Assembly: GCF_029392315.1 (NCBI RefSeq)
Contig: NZ_CP113939.1
Coordinates: 1,612,001 to 1,676,000, forward strand
DNA length: 64,000 nucleotides
Direction of reading: 5' to 3'
Source: Bifidobacterium sp. ESL0690
Lineage (GTDB): Bacteria; Actinomycetota; Actinomycetes; Actinomycetales; Bifidobacteriaceae
The notes under the pieces are model-generated. The model did no database searches. It was given only the letters and a program-made list of their open reading frames with translations, and had not been told where the DNA came from. Shown here one piece after another: positions 45,484 to 53,950 of the stretch. A program made the translations under genes and the position numbers. Position 1 is the stretch's first letter, and each line of letters starts with the position of its first letter.

Positions 45484-45543
45484 ATGTTCGATTATCGCAA
45501 CGCCTCACGACGTTGCCCTTAAACTATCCGGAACACTCAGATA

Positions 45544-46794
45544 TCAGGTCTTATGGCCCACCTTGCGCCGCAGCATCTCGTGCATCGCCACCATGAGCAC
45601 CAGCAACACCAACAGATACCACGGATACAAGGCTATCGAAATATGCTGGGCAATGAGGCCGAAGACGGGAGGCATAATCATAGAACCCGCGTAAGCACAG
45701 GCCATCTGCACCCCGACAATCGCCTGCGAGCGTTCCACACCGAAATAGGCAGGGGTGGAATGGATAACGCACGGGTAAATCGGTGCGCAGCCCAACCCAA
45801 TCATAATCAAGCCGACAACGGTGGCAGCATGCCCAGGCAACGGAATGAGCATCACGACAATGCCGATGCCAAGAACGGCCTGGCCGATGCGGATCATCGT
45901 AGGGTCATCGAATTTCATGGTCATGAACCCGCTCAGCGCACGACCTGCGGTGATGCCCAGATAGAACAGGCTCGCCAGGCTTGCAGCGGTGACCTTGCTG
46001 ATGCCGTCGTGGCCGACCATGTAGCTCGAGGCCCAGAGGCCCGAGGTGGTTTCGATGGCACAATAGCAGAAGAACATCACGAGGATCTCTTTGGCACCGC
46101 GGATGGCGAGCACCCCGCGCACGCCCAACGGCTTGACGGACTTGGATTCTGTTTCAGCCTTGGCTTCGGTTTCCGCAACGGCTTCGGTTTCATCGACAGG
46201 AGCTTCGCCCTCGCTTTGGTCCGAACCGGCCGCCGCCGGAACATCCTTTCGGCCTTTCCAAAGCGGCAGCGAGAAGACGATAATCACCGTCAGCACGATC
46301 TGGATGATGGAAATGTAGCGATACCCCCACGGCCAGCCTTGACCCTTGGAAAGCGCGAATCCCATGATGTATGGGCCGACGGAAGCGCCGATACCCCACA
46401 TGCAGTGCAGCCAGCTCATATGCCGGCTCGCGTAGTGGATGGCGACGTAGTTGTTGAGTGCCGCGTCCACACCGCCGGCTCCAAGACCATAAGGAATCGC
46501 AATCAAGGCAAGTACCCAGTAATTGGGTGCCACGGAGAACCCGAACAGCGCTACGGCGGTGAGTCCTACCGAGGCGGCGGTCAGCTTGCCGGTGCCGAAA
46601 CGCAGCGTCATCCTGTCGGAAAGCAAGGCTGAGACGATAGTGCCAGCCGAGATGATCATCGAAATGCCGCCGACCCAGGAAAGCGGCACACCCATCTGCG
46701 GGCGCATGCTGGGCCACGCGGCGCCAAGCAACGAGTCAGGAAGCCCCAGCGAAATGAAGGCGAGGTATATGACGGCCAGCAACAGATTGGTCAC
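45544..46794 (-). CDS. MFS transporter, sugar-permease-like
   Basis: A 416-residue protein with twelve likely helices and a GTG start seven bases after AAAGGAG. The first helix, ALNN-containing helix 4 (GGVDAALNNYVA) and HCMWGIGASVGP in helix 5 resemble the FucP/YihN-like or oligosaccharide MFS permeases more than drug pumps. A long Glu/Ala-rich cytoplasmic loop (about residues 195-215) divides the halves. The substrate is unknown. The gene sits between the helicase and parE, all in one orientation. Confidence 0.85.
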   Translation of the reverse strand: MTNLLLAVIYLAFISLGLPDSLLGAAWPSMRPQMGVPLSWVGGISMIISAGTIVSALLSDRMTLRFGTGKLTAASVGLTAVALFGFSVAPNYWVLALIAIPYGLGAGGVDAALNNYVAIHYASRHMSWLHCMWGIGASVGPYIMGFALSKGQGWPWGYRYISIIQIVLTVIIVFSLPLWKGRKDVPAAAGSDQSEGEAPVDETEAVAETEAKAETESKSVKPLGVRGVLAIRGAKEILVMFFCYCAIETTSGLWASSYMVGHDGISKVTAASLASLFYLGITAGRALSGFMTMKFDDPTMIRIGQAVLGIGIVVMLIPLPGHAATVVGLIMIGLGCAPIYPCVIHSTPAYFGVERSQAIVGVQMACAYAGSMIMPPVFGLIAQHISIALYPWYLLVLLVLMVAMHEMLRRKVGHKT

Positions 46795-46987
46795 GATAGC
46801 TCCTTTGGGCCATGACTACGGTTTCAGGCTTTGGCGGTTCCTCAGCCGTCCAAAGACAACGTTTTCATTCTCTCATACAGGTGGGGACGAGCCCGACACA
46901 ACCAAGCGACCGTATCTCACGATATGGGACATATCCGCAACTCTGAAAACACTGCGAGACAGCTGTTTTCGTCTTGTATAAAAAACC

Positions 46988-47018
46988 TGCCCATACCGTC
47001 ATTATTGCAGTATGGGCA
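46988..47018 (-). terminator. rho-independent terminator after parE
   Basis: TGCCCATAC pairs with GTATGGGCA around a 13-base loop; reading leftward it is followed by GGTTTTTTATAC. It lies 28 bases past the parE stop. Confidence 0.88.
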
Positions 47019-47045
47019 AGGAACAGCGAAATCGTTATCAGACGA

Positions 47046-49556
47046 TCAGGTGTCAATCTTGGTGCGATCGAAATCATCGGCGTTGTCGACGATGAACTGA
47101 CGGCGTGGCGGCACCTCGTCGCCCATCAGCAGCGTGAAGATGCCGCTGGCATCCTCAGCCTCCTCCATCGAGATGCGGCGGAGCATGCGGGTGCGCGGGT
47201 CCATGGTGGTGTCGGCCAGCTGGTCGGCGTCCATCTCGCCCAGGCCCTTGTAGCGCTGCACGTCAGGGTTGTAGGCGATGCCTTTCTTGTCGAGCTCGGC
47301 GAGTTTGCCGGCCAGTTCGTCGTCGGAATAGGTGTAGATGAACTCGCCCTTGTGCTTTCCGGCCAAGGCGATACGGTGCAGCGGCGGCACGGCGGCGTAG
47401 ACGTGGCCGTGCGAGATGAGCGGGCGCATGAAACGGTAGAACAGCGTCAACAGGAGGATGCGGATGTGCGCACCATCGACATCGGCATCGGTCATCATGA
47501 TGACCTTGTCGTAACGGGTCTGGGTGACGTCGAAGTTCGCGCCGGAGCCCGCACCGATGACCTGGATGATCGCCGAGCACTCCTTGTTGGCGAGGATCTG
47601 GGTCATGCTGGCCTTTTGTACGTTCAAGATCTTGCCACGAATCGGCAGCAAAGCCTGGAAGCCGGAGTTGCGCGCGGCCTTGGCGGTGCCCAGTGCGGAA
47701 TCGCCCTCGACGATGAACAGTTCGGCCACGTCGTCGTTGCCCGGCTGGCAATCGGAAAGCTTGGCCGGCATGGAGGCGGATTCGAGCGCGTTCTTGCGAC
47801 GGGTGACCTCTTTGGTCTTACGCGCCTGGATGCGGGCGTGCATCTCGCCGACGATCTTTTCGAGCACTCGGCCGGACTGTTCCTTGAAACCGCGGCGCGA
47901 GCCGTTGATCATCTCGCCGAACTGCTTGTCAGTCATTCGCGAGACTATCGGGCGCACCGGAGCCGTGCCGAGCACATCCTTGGTCTGGCCTTGGAACTGC
48001 GGTTCGGCGATACGCACGGTGACCACGGCGACGAGGCCGGCGAGGATGTCGTCGCGCTCGACCTTGTTTTTCGAATCTTTGAGGTTGACCTTGAGCTTGC
48101 GCGCGTTGGCCTCGACGGCCTTGCGCACCTGTTTGGTGATGCTTTGCAGGAAACCGTCGACGTGCATGCCGCCACCGGGGGTCTCCACCACGTTGACGAA
48201 ACTGCGGATGGTGGTGTCGTAGCCGTTGACCCAACGCAGGGCGATGTTGACGGAGCAGTCGCGTTTGATCTTTTCCGCATGCAGGTCGCCGTCGGCGTCC
48301 ACTGCCTGCGTCTCCTCGGTATAGGTGGCGTCGCCGGCAATGCTCCAGACGGTCGAGACGGGCTCTCCGTGGGAGAGAAAATCGACGAAGTCCTTCACAC
48401 CACCGGTATGGAGGAATTCCTCGACGCGCTTATGCGGATGTGCCGGTCTCCCATCGGTTTCGACACTCAGAGAAGCGTTGGCTTCTGCGGATTTATCGAC
48501 GTCACTCTCGCCTTGAGACTCATCTGATGAACGATCGTCTTTTTCTGAGGTTTCAGCGTCATCATCAGCATCGCTGGCTTCGTCATCATTCTCTTCTGAT
48601 AATTCCTTGCCGTCACTGGCTCCATCATTTTCGGAATCACCGAACGAAACCGCAGAATTATCGAATGGAACCTCAGAATCATCGAATGGAACCTCAGAAT
48701 CATCATCGCCATCGAAAACGGAAGCCAATGTAGGCGCTTCAGAAGTCTCAGCGGCATCCACGCCGCCGGAACCGTTGCCAGCAGCCGATTCCTCCGGTTG
48801 CGGCGTATCGACCTCGAACATGTCGTCAACGGCCGCATCGCCGGTCTCGGGAATGTTCTCGTCGATGACCACGATTTTGAGTCCCGGCACCAGGAAGCTG
48901 GTCTGACGTACACGGTCAATCAGCTGCTCGTAGCTGAAGCGTGCGGTGTCGTTGAAAATCTCGGGGTCGGCCCAATAACGAATACGCGTGCCGGTGGTCT
49001 TGGGAGTGACCTTGCCGATAATCTCAAGTTCGGTCGGCTTGTTTTTACGGGTCTTCTTGAATTTGTTGTCCGGTGAACGATGTTCGGCGTCCGGATCGTC
49101 GTAGACCCCGGGATGGCCTTGATGGAACGCCATGTGGTAGGTCTTGCCATTGCGATCGACCTCGACGTCCAAACGCGAGCTCAGCGCGTTGACCACAGAG
49201 GAACCGACGCCGTGCAGGCCGCCGGAAGCACCGTAGGAGGAGTTGCCGAATTTCGCGCCAGCGTGCAGTTTGGTCAGCACGACCTCGACACCGGTAAGCT
49301 TGGTTTTCTTCTCGACGTCCACCGGGATACCACGCCCGTTATCGGCCACTTCGATGGATCCGTCCGTATGCAGGGTGACCACGATCTTGTCGCAGGCACC
49401 GGCGAGCGCCTCGTCGACTGAGTTGTCGATGATCTCCCAGAGGCAGTGCATGAGTCCTTGGCTGTCGGTGGTGCCGATGTACATGCCGGGCCGCTTGCGC
49501 ACGGCGTCAAGCCCTTCCAGCACGGACAAATTCTTGGCACTGTATTCCTCAACCAT
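47046..49556 (-). CDS. parE: DNA topoisomerase IV subunit B
   Basis: An 836-residue GHKL ATPase subunit; the usual length is about 640-700. ATP-binding motifs are EIIDNSVDEAL, DNGRGIPVD and GGLHGVGSSVVNAL. The TOPRIM domain has EGDSALGTAK and DADVDGAHI. The expected EGDSAGGSAK is altered to ALGTAK. A highly acidic insertion of about 130 residues (about 241-369) interrupts the transducer domain and contains 21-base tandem repeats. ParE pairs with ParC for chromosome decatenation. It reads leftward just after rpoD, which has its own terminator. Confidence 0.92.
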   Translation of the reverse strand: MVEEYSAKNLSVLEGLDAVRKRPGMYIGTTDSQGLMHCLWEIIDNSVDEALAGACDKIVVTLHTDGSIEVADNGRGIPVDVEKKTKLTGVEVVLTKLHAGAKFGNSSYGASGGLHGVGSSVVNALSSRLDVEVDRNGKTYHMAFHQGHPGVYDDPDAEHRSPDNKFKKTRKNKPTELEIIGKVTPKTTGTRIRYWADPEIFNDTARFSYEQLIDRVRQTSFLVPGLKIVVIDENIPETGDAAVDDMFEVDTPQPEESAAGNGSGGVDAAETSEAPTLASVFDGDDDSEVPFDDSEVPFDNSAVSFGDSENDGASDGKELSEENDDEASDADDDAETSEKDDRSSDESQGESDVDKSAEANASLSVETDGRPAHPHKRVEEFLHTGGVKDFVDFLSHGEPVSTVWSIAGDATYTEETQAVDADGDLHAEKIKRDCSVNIALRWVNGYDTTIRSFVNVVETPGGGMHVDGFLQSITKQVRKAVEANARKLKVNLKDSKNKVERDDILAGLVAVVTVRIAEPQFQGQTKDVLGTAPVRPIVSRMTDKQFGEMINGSRRGFKEQSGRVLEKIVGEMHARIQARKTKEVTRRKNALESASMPAKLSDCQPGNDDVAELFIVEGDSALGTAKAARNSGFQALLPIRGKILNVQKASMTQILANKECSAIIQVIGAGSGANFDVTQTRYDKVIMMTDADVDGAHIRILLLTLFYRFMRPLISHGHVYAAVPPLHRIALAGKHKGEFIYTYSDDELAGKLAELDKKGIAYNPDVQRYKGLGEMDADQLADTTMDPRTRMLRRISMEEAEDASGIFTLLMGDEVPPRRQFIVDNADDFDRTKIDT
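48640..48702. repeat. 21-bp tandem repeats inside parE
   Basis: Two identical 21-base copies (48661-48681 and 48682-48702) and a diverged third copy (48640-48660). They are in frame and encode DDSEVPF-type units on the minus strand. Confidence 0.92.
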
Positions 49557-49709
49557 TCGCTTCTATACCTACCTTACCAATGACTATCAGGCTTTTAGCC
49601 ACGAGTTATTAGAATACCCAACAGCCTCGCCAACACCGTTTCACACCAATCGAAAAGATGTCGCAAAACGTTGGATTCCCTGTGATTCAGCATCCATACA
49701 ATATGGAAA

Positions 49710-49733
49710 ACCCGCCGTAACGGAACGGCGGGT
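49710..49733 (-). terminator. rho-independent terminator after rpoD
   Basis: ACCCGCCGT pairs with ACGGCGGGT around a 6-base loop, followed leftward by TTTTCC. It lies just after the rpoD stop. Confidence 0.88.
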
Positions 49734-49747
49734 ATCCAAACGTGATT

Positions 49748-51208
49748 TCACTGGTCGAGGAAGTCGCGCAGCGTCTGCGAACGAGACGGGTGGCGCAGCT
49801 TCGACATGGTCTTGGACTCAATCTGACGGATGCGCTCACGCGTGACCCCGTAGACACGACCGATATCATCAAGCGTCTTGGGCTGGCCGTCTTCGAGGCC
49901 GTAGCGCATCTTGATGACGCCGGCTTCACGAGGAGAAAGCGTCTCGAGCACCTGCTTGAACTGCTCCTGCAAGAGGGAGAATGCGACAGCTTCGCTCGGT
50001 GCGATGGCGTCAGTGTCTTCGATCAGGTCGCCGAACTCGGAATCACCGTCCTCACCGAGCGGAGTGTGCAAGGAAATCGGCTCGCGGCCGTACTTCTGCA
50101 CTTCCTGCACCTTCTCGACAGGCATATCAAGCTCGCGGGCCAACTCGTCGGGCGTGGGCTCGCGACCCAGGTCCTGCAGCATCTGGCGCTGGACGCGGGA
50201 AAGCTTATTGATGACCTCGACCATATGGACGGGCACACGAATCGTGCGGGCCTGGTCGGCCATGGCGCGGGTGATGGCCTGACGAATCCACCAGGTGGCA
50301 TAGGTGGAGAACTTGAAGCCCTTCTTCCAATCGAACTTCTCGACGGCACGGATAAGGCCCAAGTTGCCTTCCTGAATCAGATCGAGGAAAAGCATGCCAC
50401 GGCCGGTATAGCGCTTGGCCAGCGAAACGACCAGACGGAGGTTGGCCTCCAGAAGATGGTCCTTGGCCTTCTTGCCGTCGTTCGCCGCCCACTTAAGCTC
50501 GCGCTTGCGCTTGAAGTCCATGCCCTCGCTCTGCGTATCCAACAGATGCTGGGCGTAAAGCCCGGCCTCGATACGCTCGGAAAGATCGACTTCCTGCTCG
50601 GCGTTCAACAGGCTTACGCGGCCGATCTGCTTCAGGTAATCCTTGACGGGATCGGCGGTGGCACCGGCCGCAACCACACGGCGCTTCGGGTTGCCCGAAG
50701 GGGTCAGATTGTCATCATCGTCGTCATTATTGCTGACGACGAACGCACCCTTCGCCTTCGGCAACGCGGCAGCCGTGCGATGGGAAGCGGCATCATCCTC
50801 GTCATCGTCCTCGGGCTCAGAATTCTCGTCCTCGTCATCTTCATCGGGCAAAGCGGAGGAATCGTCCGACAGATCGTCGAAATCCTCATCCTCGTCGACT
50901 TCCTCAACGTCTTCGAGATCGGCGTCCTGAAGCTCGTCGTCGTCAGTAATATCTTCGGAATTCTCCTCGATATCAACGTTATCCGGCTTTTGCTTGGTCG
51001 CTTCCTTGTCCTTCTTTGACTTTCTTGACGACTTTGAAGTCTTTGTCGGCTTTTTCGCAGCAGTGGTTTTCTCGGTTTTCTTCGTTTTGGCCGTCGCCTT
51101 GCGCGTCGCAGTTGAAGAAGACGAACGGGTGGCCTTCGACTTGCGAGTGACTTTGGTATCCTCGCTTTGCTCAGACTCTACGGTTGTTGCCTGTTCCTTC
51201 TTGGCCAA
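49748..51208 (-). CDS. rpoD: primary RNA polymerase sigma factor (sigma-A/HrdB type)
   Basis: With the TTG at 51208 the protein has 486 residues. The first 75 residues are Lys/Ser/Thr-rich and the next 90 strongly acidic, replacing region 1.1. Sigma regions follow: 1.2 ([13 protein letters not shown]), 2.1-2.4 ([16 protein letters not shown], then [15 protein letters not shown]), region 3, and 4.2 with the helix-turn-helix [18 protein letters not shown]. This is the housekeeping sigma factor. AGGAGG six bases before TTG decides the start; an ATG 32 codons upstream would overlap the promoter. Confidence 0.95.
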   Translation of the reverse strand: MAKKEQATTVESEQSEDTKVTRKSKATRSSSSTATRKATAKTKKTEKTTAAKKPTKTSKSSRKSKKDKEATKQKPDNVDIEENSEDITDDDELQDADLEDVEEVDEDEDFDDLSDDSSALPDEDDEDENSEPEDDDEDDAASHRTAAALPKAKGAFVVSNNDDDDDNLTPSGNPKRRVVAAGATADPVKDYLKQIGRVSLLNAEQEVDLSERIEAGLYAQHLLDTQSEGMDFKRKRELKWAANDGKKAKDHLLEANLRLVVSLAKRYTGRGMLFLDLIQEGNLGLIRAVEKFDWKKGFKFSTYATWWIRQAITRAMADQARTIRVPVHMVEVINKLSRVQRQMLQDLGREPTPDELARELDMPVEKVQEVQKYGREPISLHTPLGEDGDSEFGDLIEDTDAIAPSEAVAFSLLQEQFKQVLETLSPREAGVIKMRYGLEDGQPKTLDDIGRVYGVTRERIRQIESKTMSKLRHPSRSQTLRDFLDQ

Positions 51209-51271
51209 ACGTACCCTCCTCAAGTGAATGAAAATTATCCCCACGCCTACAAGACAGCGCGAATCCACCAC

Positions 51272-51300
51272 ATTACAAATTCCGTGACTATAAAAGTCAA
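51272..51300 (-). promoter_or_regulatory. putative rpoD promoter
   Basis: TTGACT (51300-51295) and TGTAAT (51277-51272) on the minus strand at 17 bases, about 64 bases before the TTG start codon. Confidence 0.55.
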
Positions 51301-51450
51301 CCATCTAACAAGGACGATTATTCCCGTCGAAAGCAAATGGCTTCGTCAAAAGTAGCGAAAATGTCTTATTTGTAATTCATACCATTTTCGATTCGCACTC
51401 AGCCATGGCTAAAGACGGTCTTTTCGCGGCGCGAGAATGTCTTTTGCGGT

Positions 51451-52440
51451 TTACATCCGCCATGCCGGGCGCAAACCCTGATTTATCGCAGAGCAGATAA
51501 TGCGGGCGAGCGTGCATTGTTCATCCAGGCACAGCGCCTCGCGCGCATAATCAAGCGCGTCATCGCTGCCCACCCACCAAGAACCATACGCCGCGACGGT
51601 CAGCGGCTGCACCTCGAAACGTCCGCAGACCAGCTGTGCCATATCCGCAAGCATGTCGATTCCACAGACGCAACGTTCAAGGTCGGGCGAGGCGTCCGCG
51701 TCGTTGAAAGCGGCGTCCAAGAGCCGATAAAGCCGGATGACATTGGCAGGGTCGTGTGGTTCGGCCGCCAAATCAAGCATCGCCTTGACCCCCACTTTTG
51801 CTTGGTTCGCCCCAACCAACGACATAATCAGGGCATCGCGAGAGGAAAGCATATCCGCCATGGCCACGCAAATCGCCAGCGCATGCTCCTCCGACATGCT
51901 GTGCACATGATTGCGCAGGTTGTCGTTCCATTCCTCGAAGGGCTCATCGAGCCAGTCGCGATTCGCCTGCGCGATGCCTTTCTCCATTTTGCACTTCTGC
52001 AAGCGACGGGCCAAGGCTTCCAATTGGGGATCTCGAGATCCTTCGGAATCTTGTGCGAAATCCCCAAGCACGTCCGCGGCATGGTGCGCTATCGCGGCGT
52101 CGATGATCTGCTCATCCACGGCATCCAGATCGACGCCCCTGCCAAATTCCTCGCGCCGATCACTGCAACCATGCCGGGCTTGATTGTCAAACTGGTCACA
52201 GCAGCGATACGGTTGATCTTGTTTCTTGCTCTTGCTCGGCCCAGATGCATTCATCGGCATGCCATACATCGCCCGTTTCCTTGACTTGGTCCCCCGCTTG
52301 TTCTTAGCAGTGGAACCGTTGCCCGTATTCGGTTTTCTGCGGCTATCCGCCGCACGATGAGACCGTGAATCCGAAGGCATTGACGCCGGTTTGCATTGCG
52401 AGGTCTTGCCGTTCGACTTCGTTGATGTTTGCTTTGCCAT
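51451..52440 (-). CDS. DUF4192-like protein, divergent
   Basis: A 329-residue protein with a basic, Ser/Lys-rich disordered N-terminus (1-75), a CC..C cysteine cluster (YRCCDQ, HGC near residues 79-92) and a helical remainder. The C-terminal block, VAAYGSWWVGSDDALDYAREALCLDEQCTLARI in outline, matches the end of DUF4192 proteins, where a Trp-rich turn precedes a tetratricopeptide-like pair of helices. The usual N-terminal half of DUF4192 is not recognisable. DUF4192 genes often lie beside the housekeeping sigma gene in actinobacteria. AAAGGAG precedes the ATG. Function is unknown. Confidence 0.65.
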   Translation of the reverse strand: MAKQTSTKSNGKTSQCKPASMPSDSRSHRAADSRRKPNTGNGSTAKNKRGTKSRKRAMYGMPMNASGPSKSKKQDQPYRCCDQFDNQARHGCSDRREEFGRGVDLDAVDEQIIDAAIAHHAADVLGDFAQDSEGSRDPQLEALARRLQKCKMEKGIAQANRDWLDEPFEEWNDNLRNHVHSMSEEHALAICVAMADMLSSRDALIMSLVGANQAKVGVKAMLDLAAEPHDPANVIRLYRLLDAAFNDADASPDLERCVCGIDMLADMAQLVCGRFEVQPLTVAAYGSWWVGSDDALDYAREALCLDEQCTLARIICSAINQGLRPAWRM

Positions 52441-52642
52441 GGTTGCTCCTTTGTATTCTTTTTATTGGTATCCGTCTTGCCGGTAATCGCCGGAAAACGG
52501 ATAAACCATCCTGTCCGATTCACTATGGCACACTTCGCTTCTTTTCCGTGCAAATTCCGGCCACTGTGGTCGGATGCTTCTTAGCGTTGGAATTCCAACG
52601 TTTTAGTGGGCTACAAGGCGATGTGAATAGTCAAGTAGGCTG

Positions 52643-53851
52643 ATGTGGATAATCTTGGGACTTATGCAAGCAAGTGTGGATAACCGTGTCATCGACCGAC
52701 GTATCGCCGAACTTTGCAAGGAATGGATGGATGGGGATAGCCACTATGATGTGTCGGCGAATCTCAAACCGACCCTGCAAGCGGTCTTCAACGAGGGCTT
52801 GACCGCCAATCGCGGCGGCAAACGGCTCCGGGCACTACTCGCCTTGGCCGCGTTCGAGTCCTATCAGGTCTCAACGGCTCCGGCAAACATCGGCAAAGAC
52901 AGCAGTATTGCAATACAAAACCATAGCGACCCTGCAGCCGCAGCCGAAGTCAACGCTTCCGGCCAAAACCTTGCAACAACCCACAACGTCCCAAACGCCA
53001 TACTCGACCTGGCCTGCGCCATCGAAATCTATCAGACCAGCGCTCTGGTCCACGATGACATCATCGACGATTCACCGCTGCGGCGTGGCCGGCCCAGTGC
53101 CCACGTCGCTCTGACACGGCAGGACGCACCAAGCAACCTCGGAACCGGACTGGCGCTGATGTTGGGCAATATGCTTGCCACCGCGTCGCTCGATATCGCT
53201 GCAAGAGCTCTGGAAAGCCCGGAATTGCAACATGCCAACGACAATCTGCATACGTTTGCCCAGATGCAACGGGCCGTGGAAATCGGTCAAACGCTGGATT
53301 TGGGTGCGGAAACCATCAGTCTCAAGCAACCGGACAAGCTGATTGACGCCTCACTGAACGTTTTTGCCTGGAAAACAGCGAGCTACACCACCATCGCTCC
53401 TCTCGAGCTTGGGCTGTGCGCCGCAGGCATGAGCCCGGAAACCGCCTGCCAGGCCGCCCACGACATCGGTCTGCCTTTGGGCATCGCGTTCCAGCTGGCC
53501 GACGACCTGCTCGACGTAACCGGCACCTCGCAATCCACCGGCAAGCCCGTCGGCGGCGATATCCGCGAGGGCAAGCACACCGTGCTGCTCGCCGATGCTT
53601 TGAAATCGGCGGACACCCCGGACCGAGACAGACTGATCAACTTTTACCAGCAGCCGACACGCAACGAGGCCGAAGTGGCTAATGTACTCGACCTCTTCGC
53701 TTCAACCGGAGCCATCGATATTTCGCGCAAACGCATCCATGATTTGTGGAAGCAAACCAAAAACGCCATCGACAAAACGGACATGACCTCCGCAGGCCGC
53801 GCGACCTTGACGGCTGCTTGCACGCACTTCATCCCCGACGAATTAAAGTAA
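52643..53851 (+). CDS. polyprenyl (geranylgeranyl-type) diphosphate synthase
   Basis: A 402-residue prenyltransferase that condenses isopentenyl diphosphate with an allylic primer. The first aspartate-rich motif is VHDDIIDDS (near residue 134) and the second is LADDLLDVTG (near residue 287); GGKRLRALLALAA matches the usual substrate-binding stretch. A Thr/Asn/Ala-rich insertion of about 40 residues (75-110) lengthens it. The product chain length cannot be fixed. It may feed menaquinone-like or undecaprenyl-type lipid synthesis. It precedes the PASTA kinase in the same orientation. Alternative ATG at 52664. Confidence 0.9.
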   Translation: MWIILGLMQASVDNRVIDRRIAELCKEWMDGDSHYDVSANLKPTLQAVFNEGLTANRGGKRLRALLALAAFESYQVSTAPANIGKDSSIAIQNHSDPAAAAEVNASGQNLATTHNVPNAILDLACAIEIYQTSALVHDDIIDDSPLRRGRPSAHVALTRQDAPSNLGTGLALMLGNMLATASLDIAARALESPELQHANDNLHTFAQMQRAVEIGQTLDLGAETISLKQPDKLIDASLNVFAWKTASYTTIAPLELGLCAAGMSPETACQAAHDIGLPLGIAFQLADDLLDVTGTSQSTGKPVGGDIREGKHTVLLADALKSADTPDRDRLINFYQQPTRNEAEVANVLDLFASTGAIDISRKRIHDLWKQTKNAIDKTDMTSAGRATLTAACTHFIPDELK

Positions 53852-53950
53852 TACATTCATAATTCGTCCGTCTGAAACCCTTTCCGTACCTTGCGGCATG
53901 TAATATTGAGACATTCGTACCCACCAATAGCCAAGGAACGCAACCAAGTC

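Noticed and set aside
46974..48527. A 517-codon open frame antisense to parE.
   Set aside because: Mirror of parE codons; no start signal and no recognisable protein.
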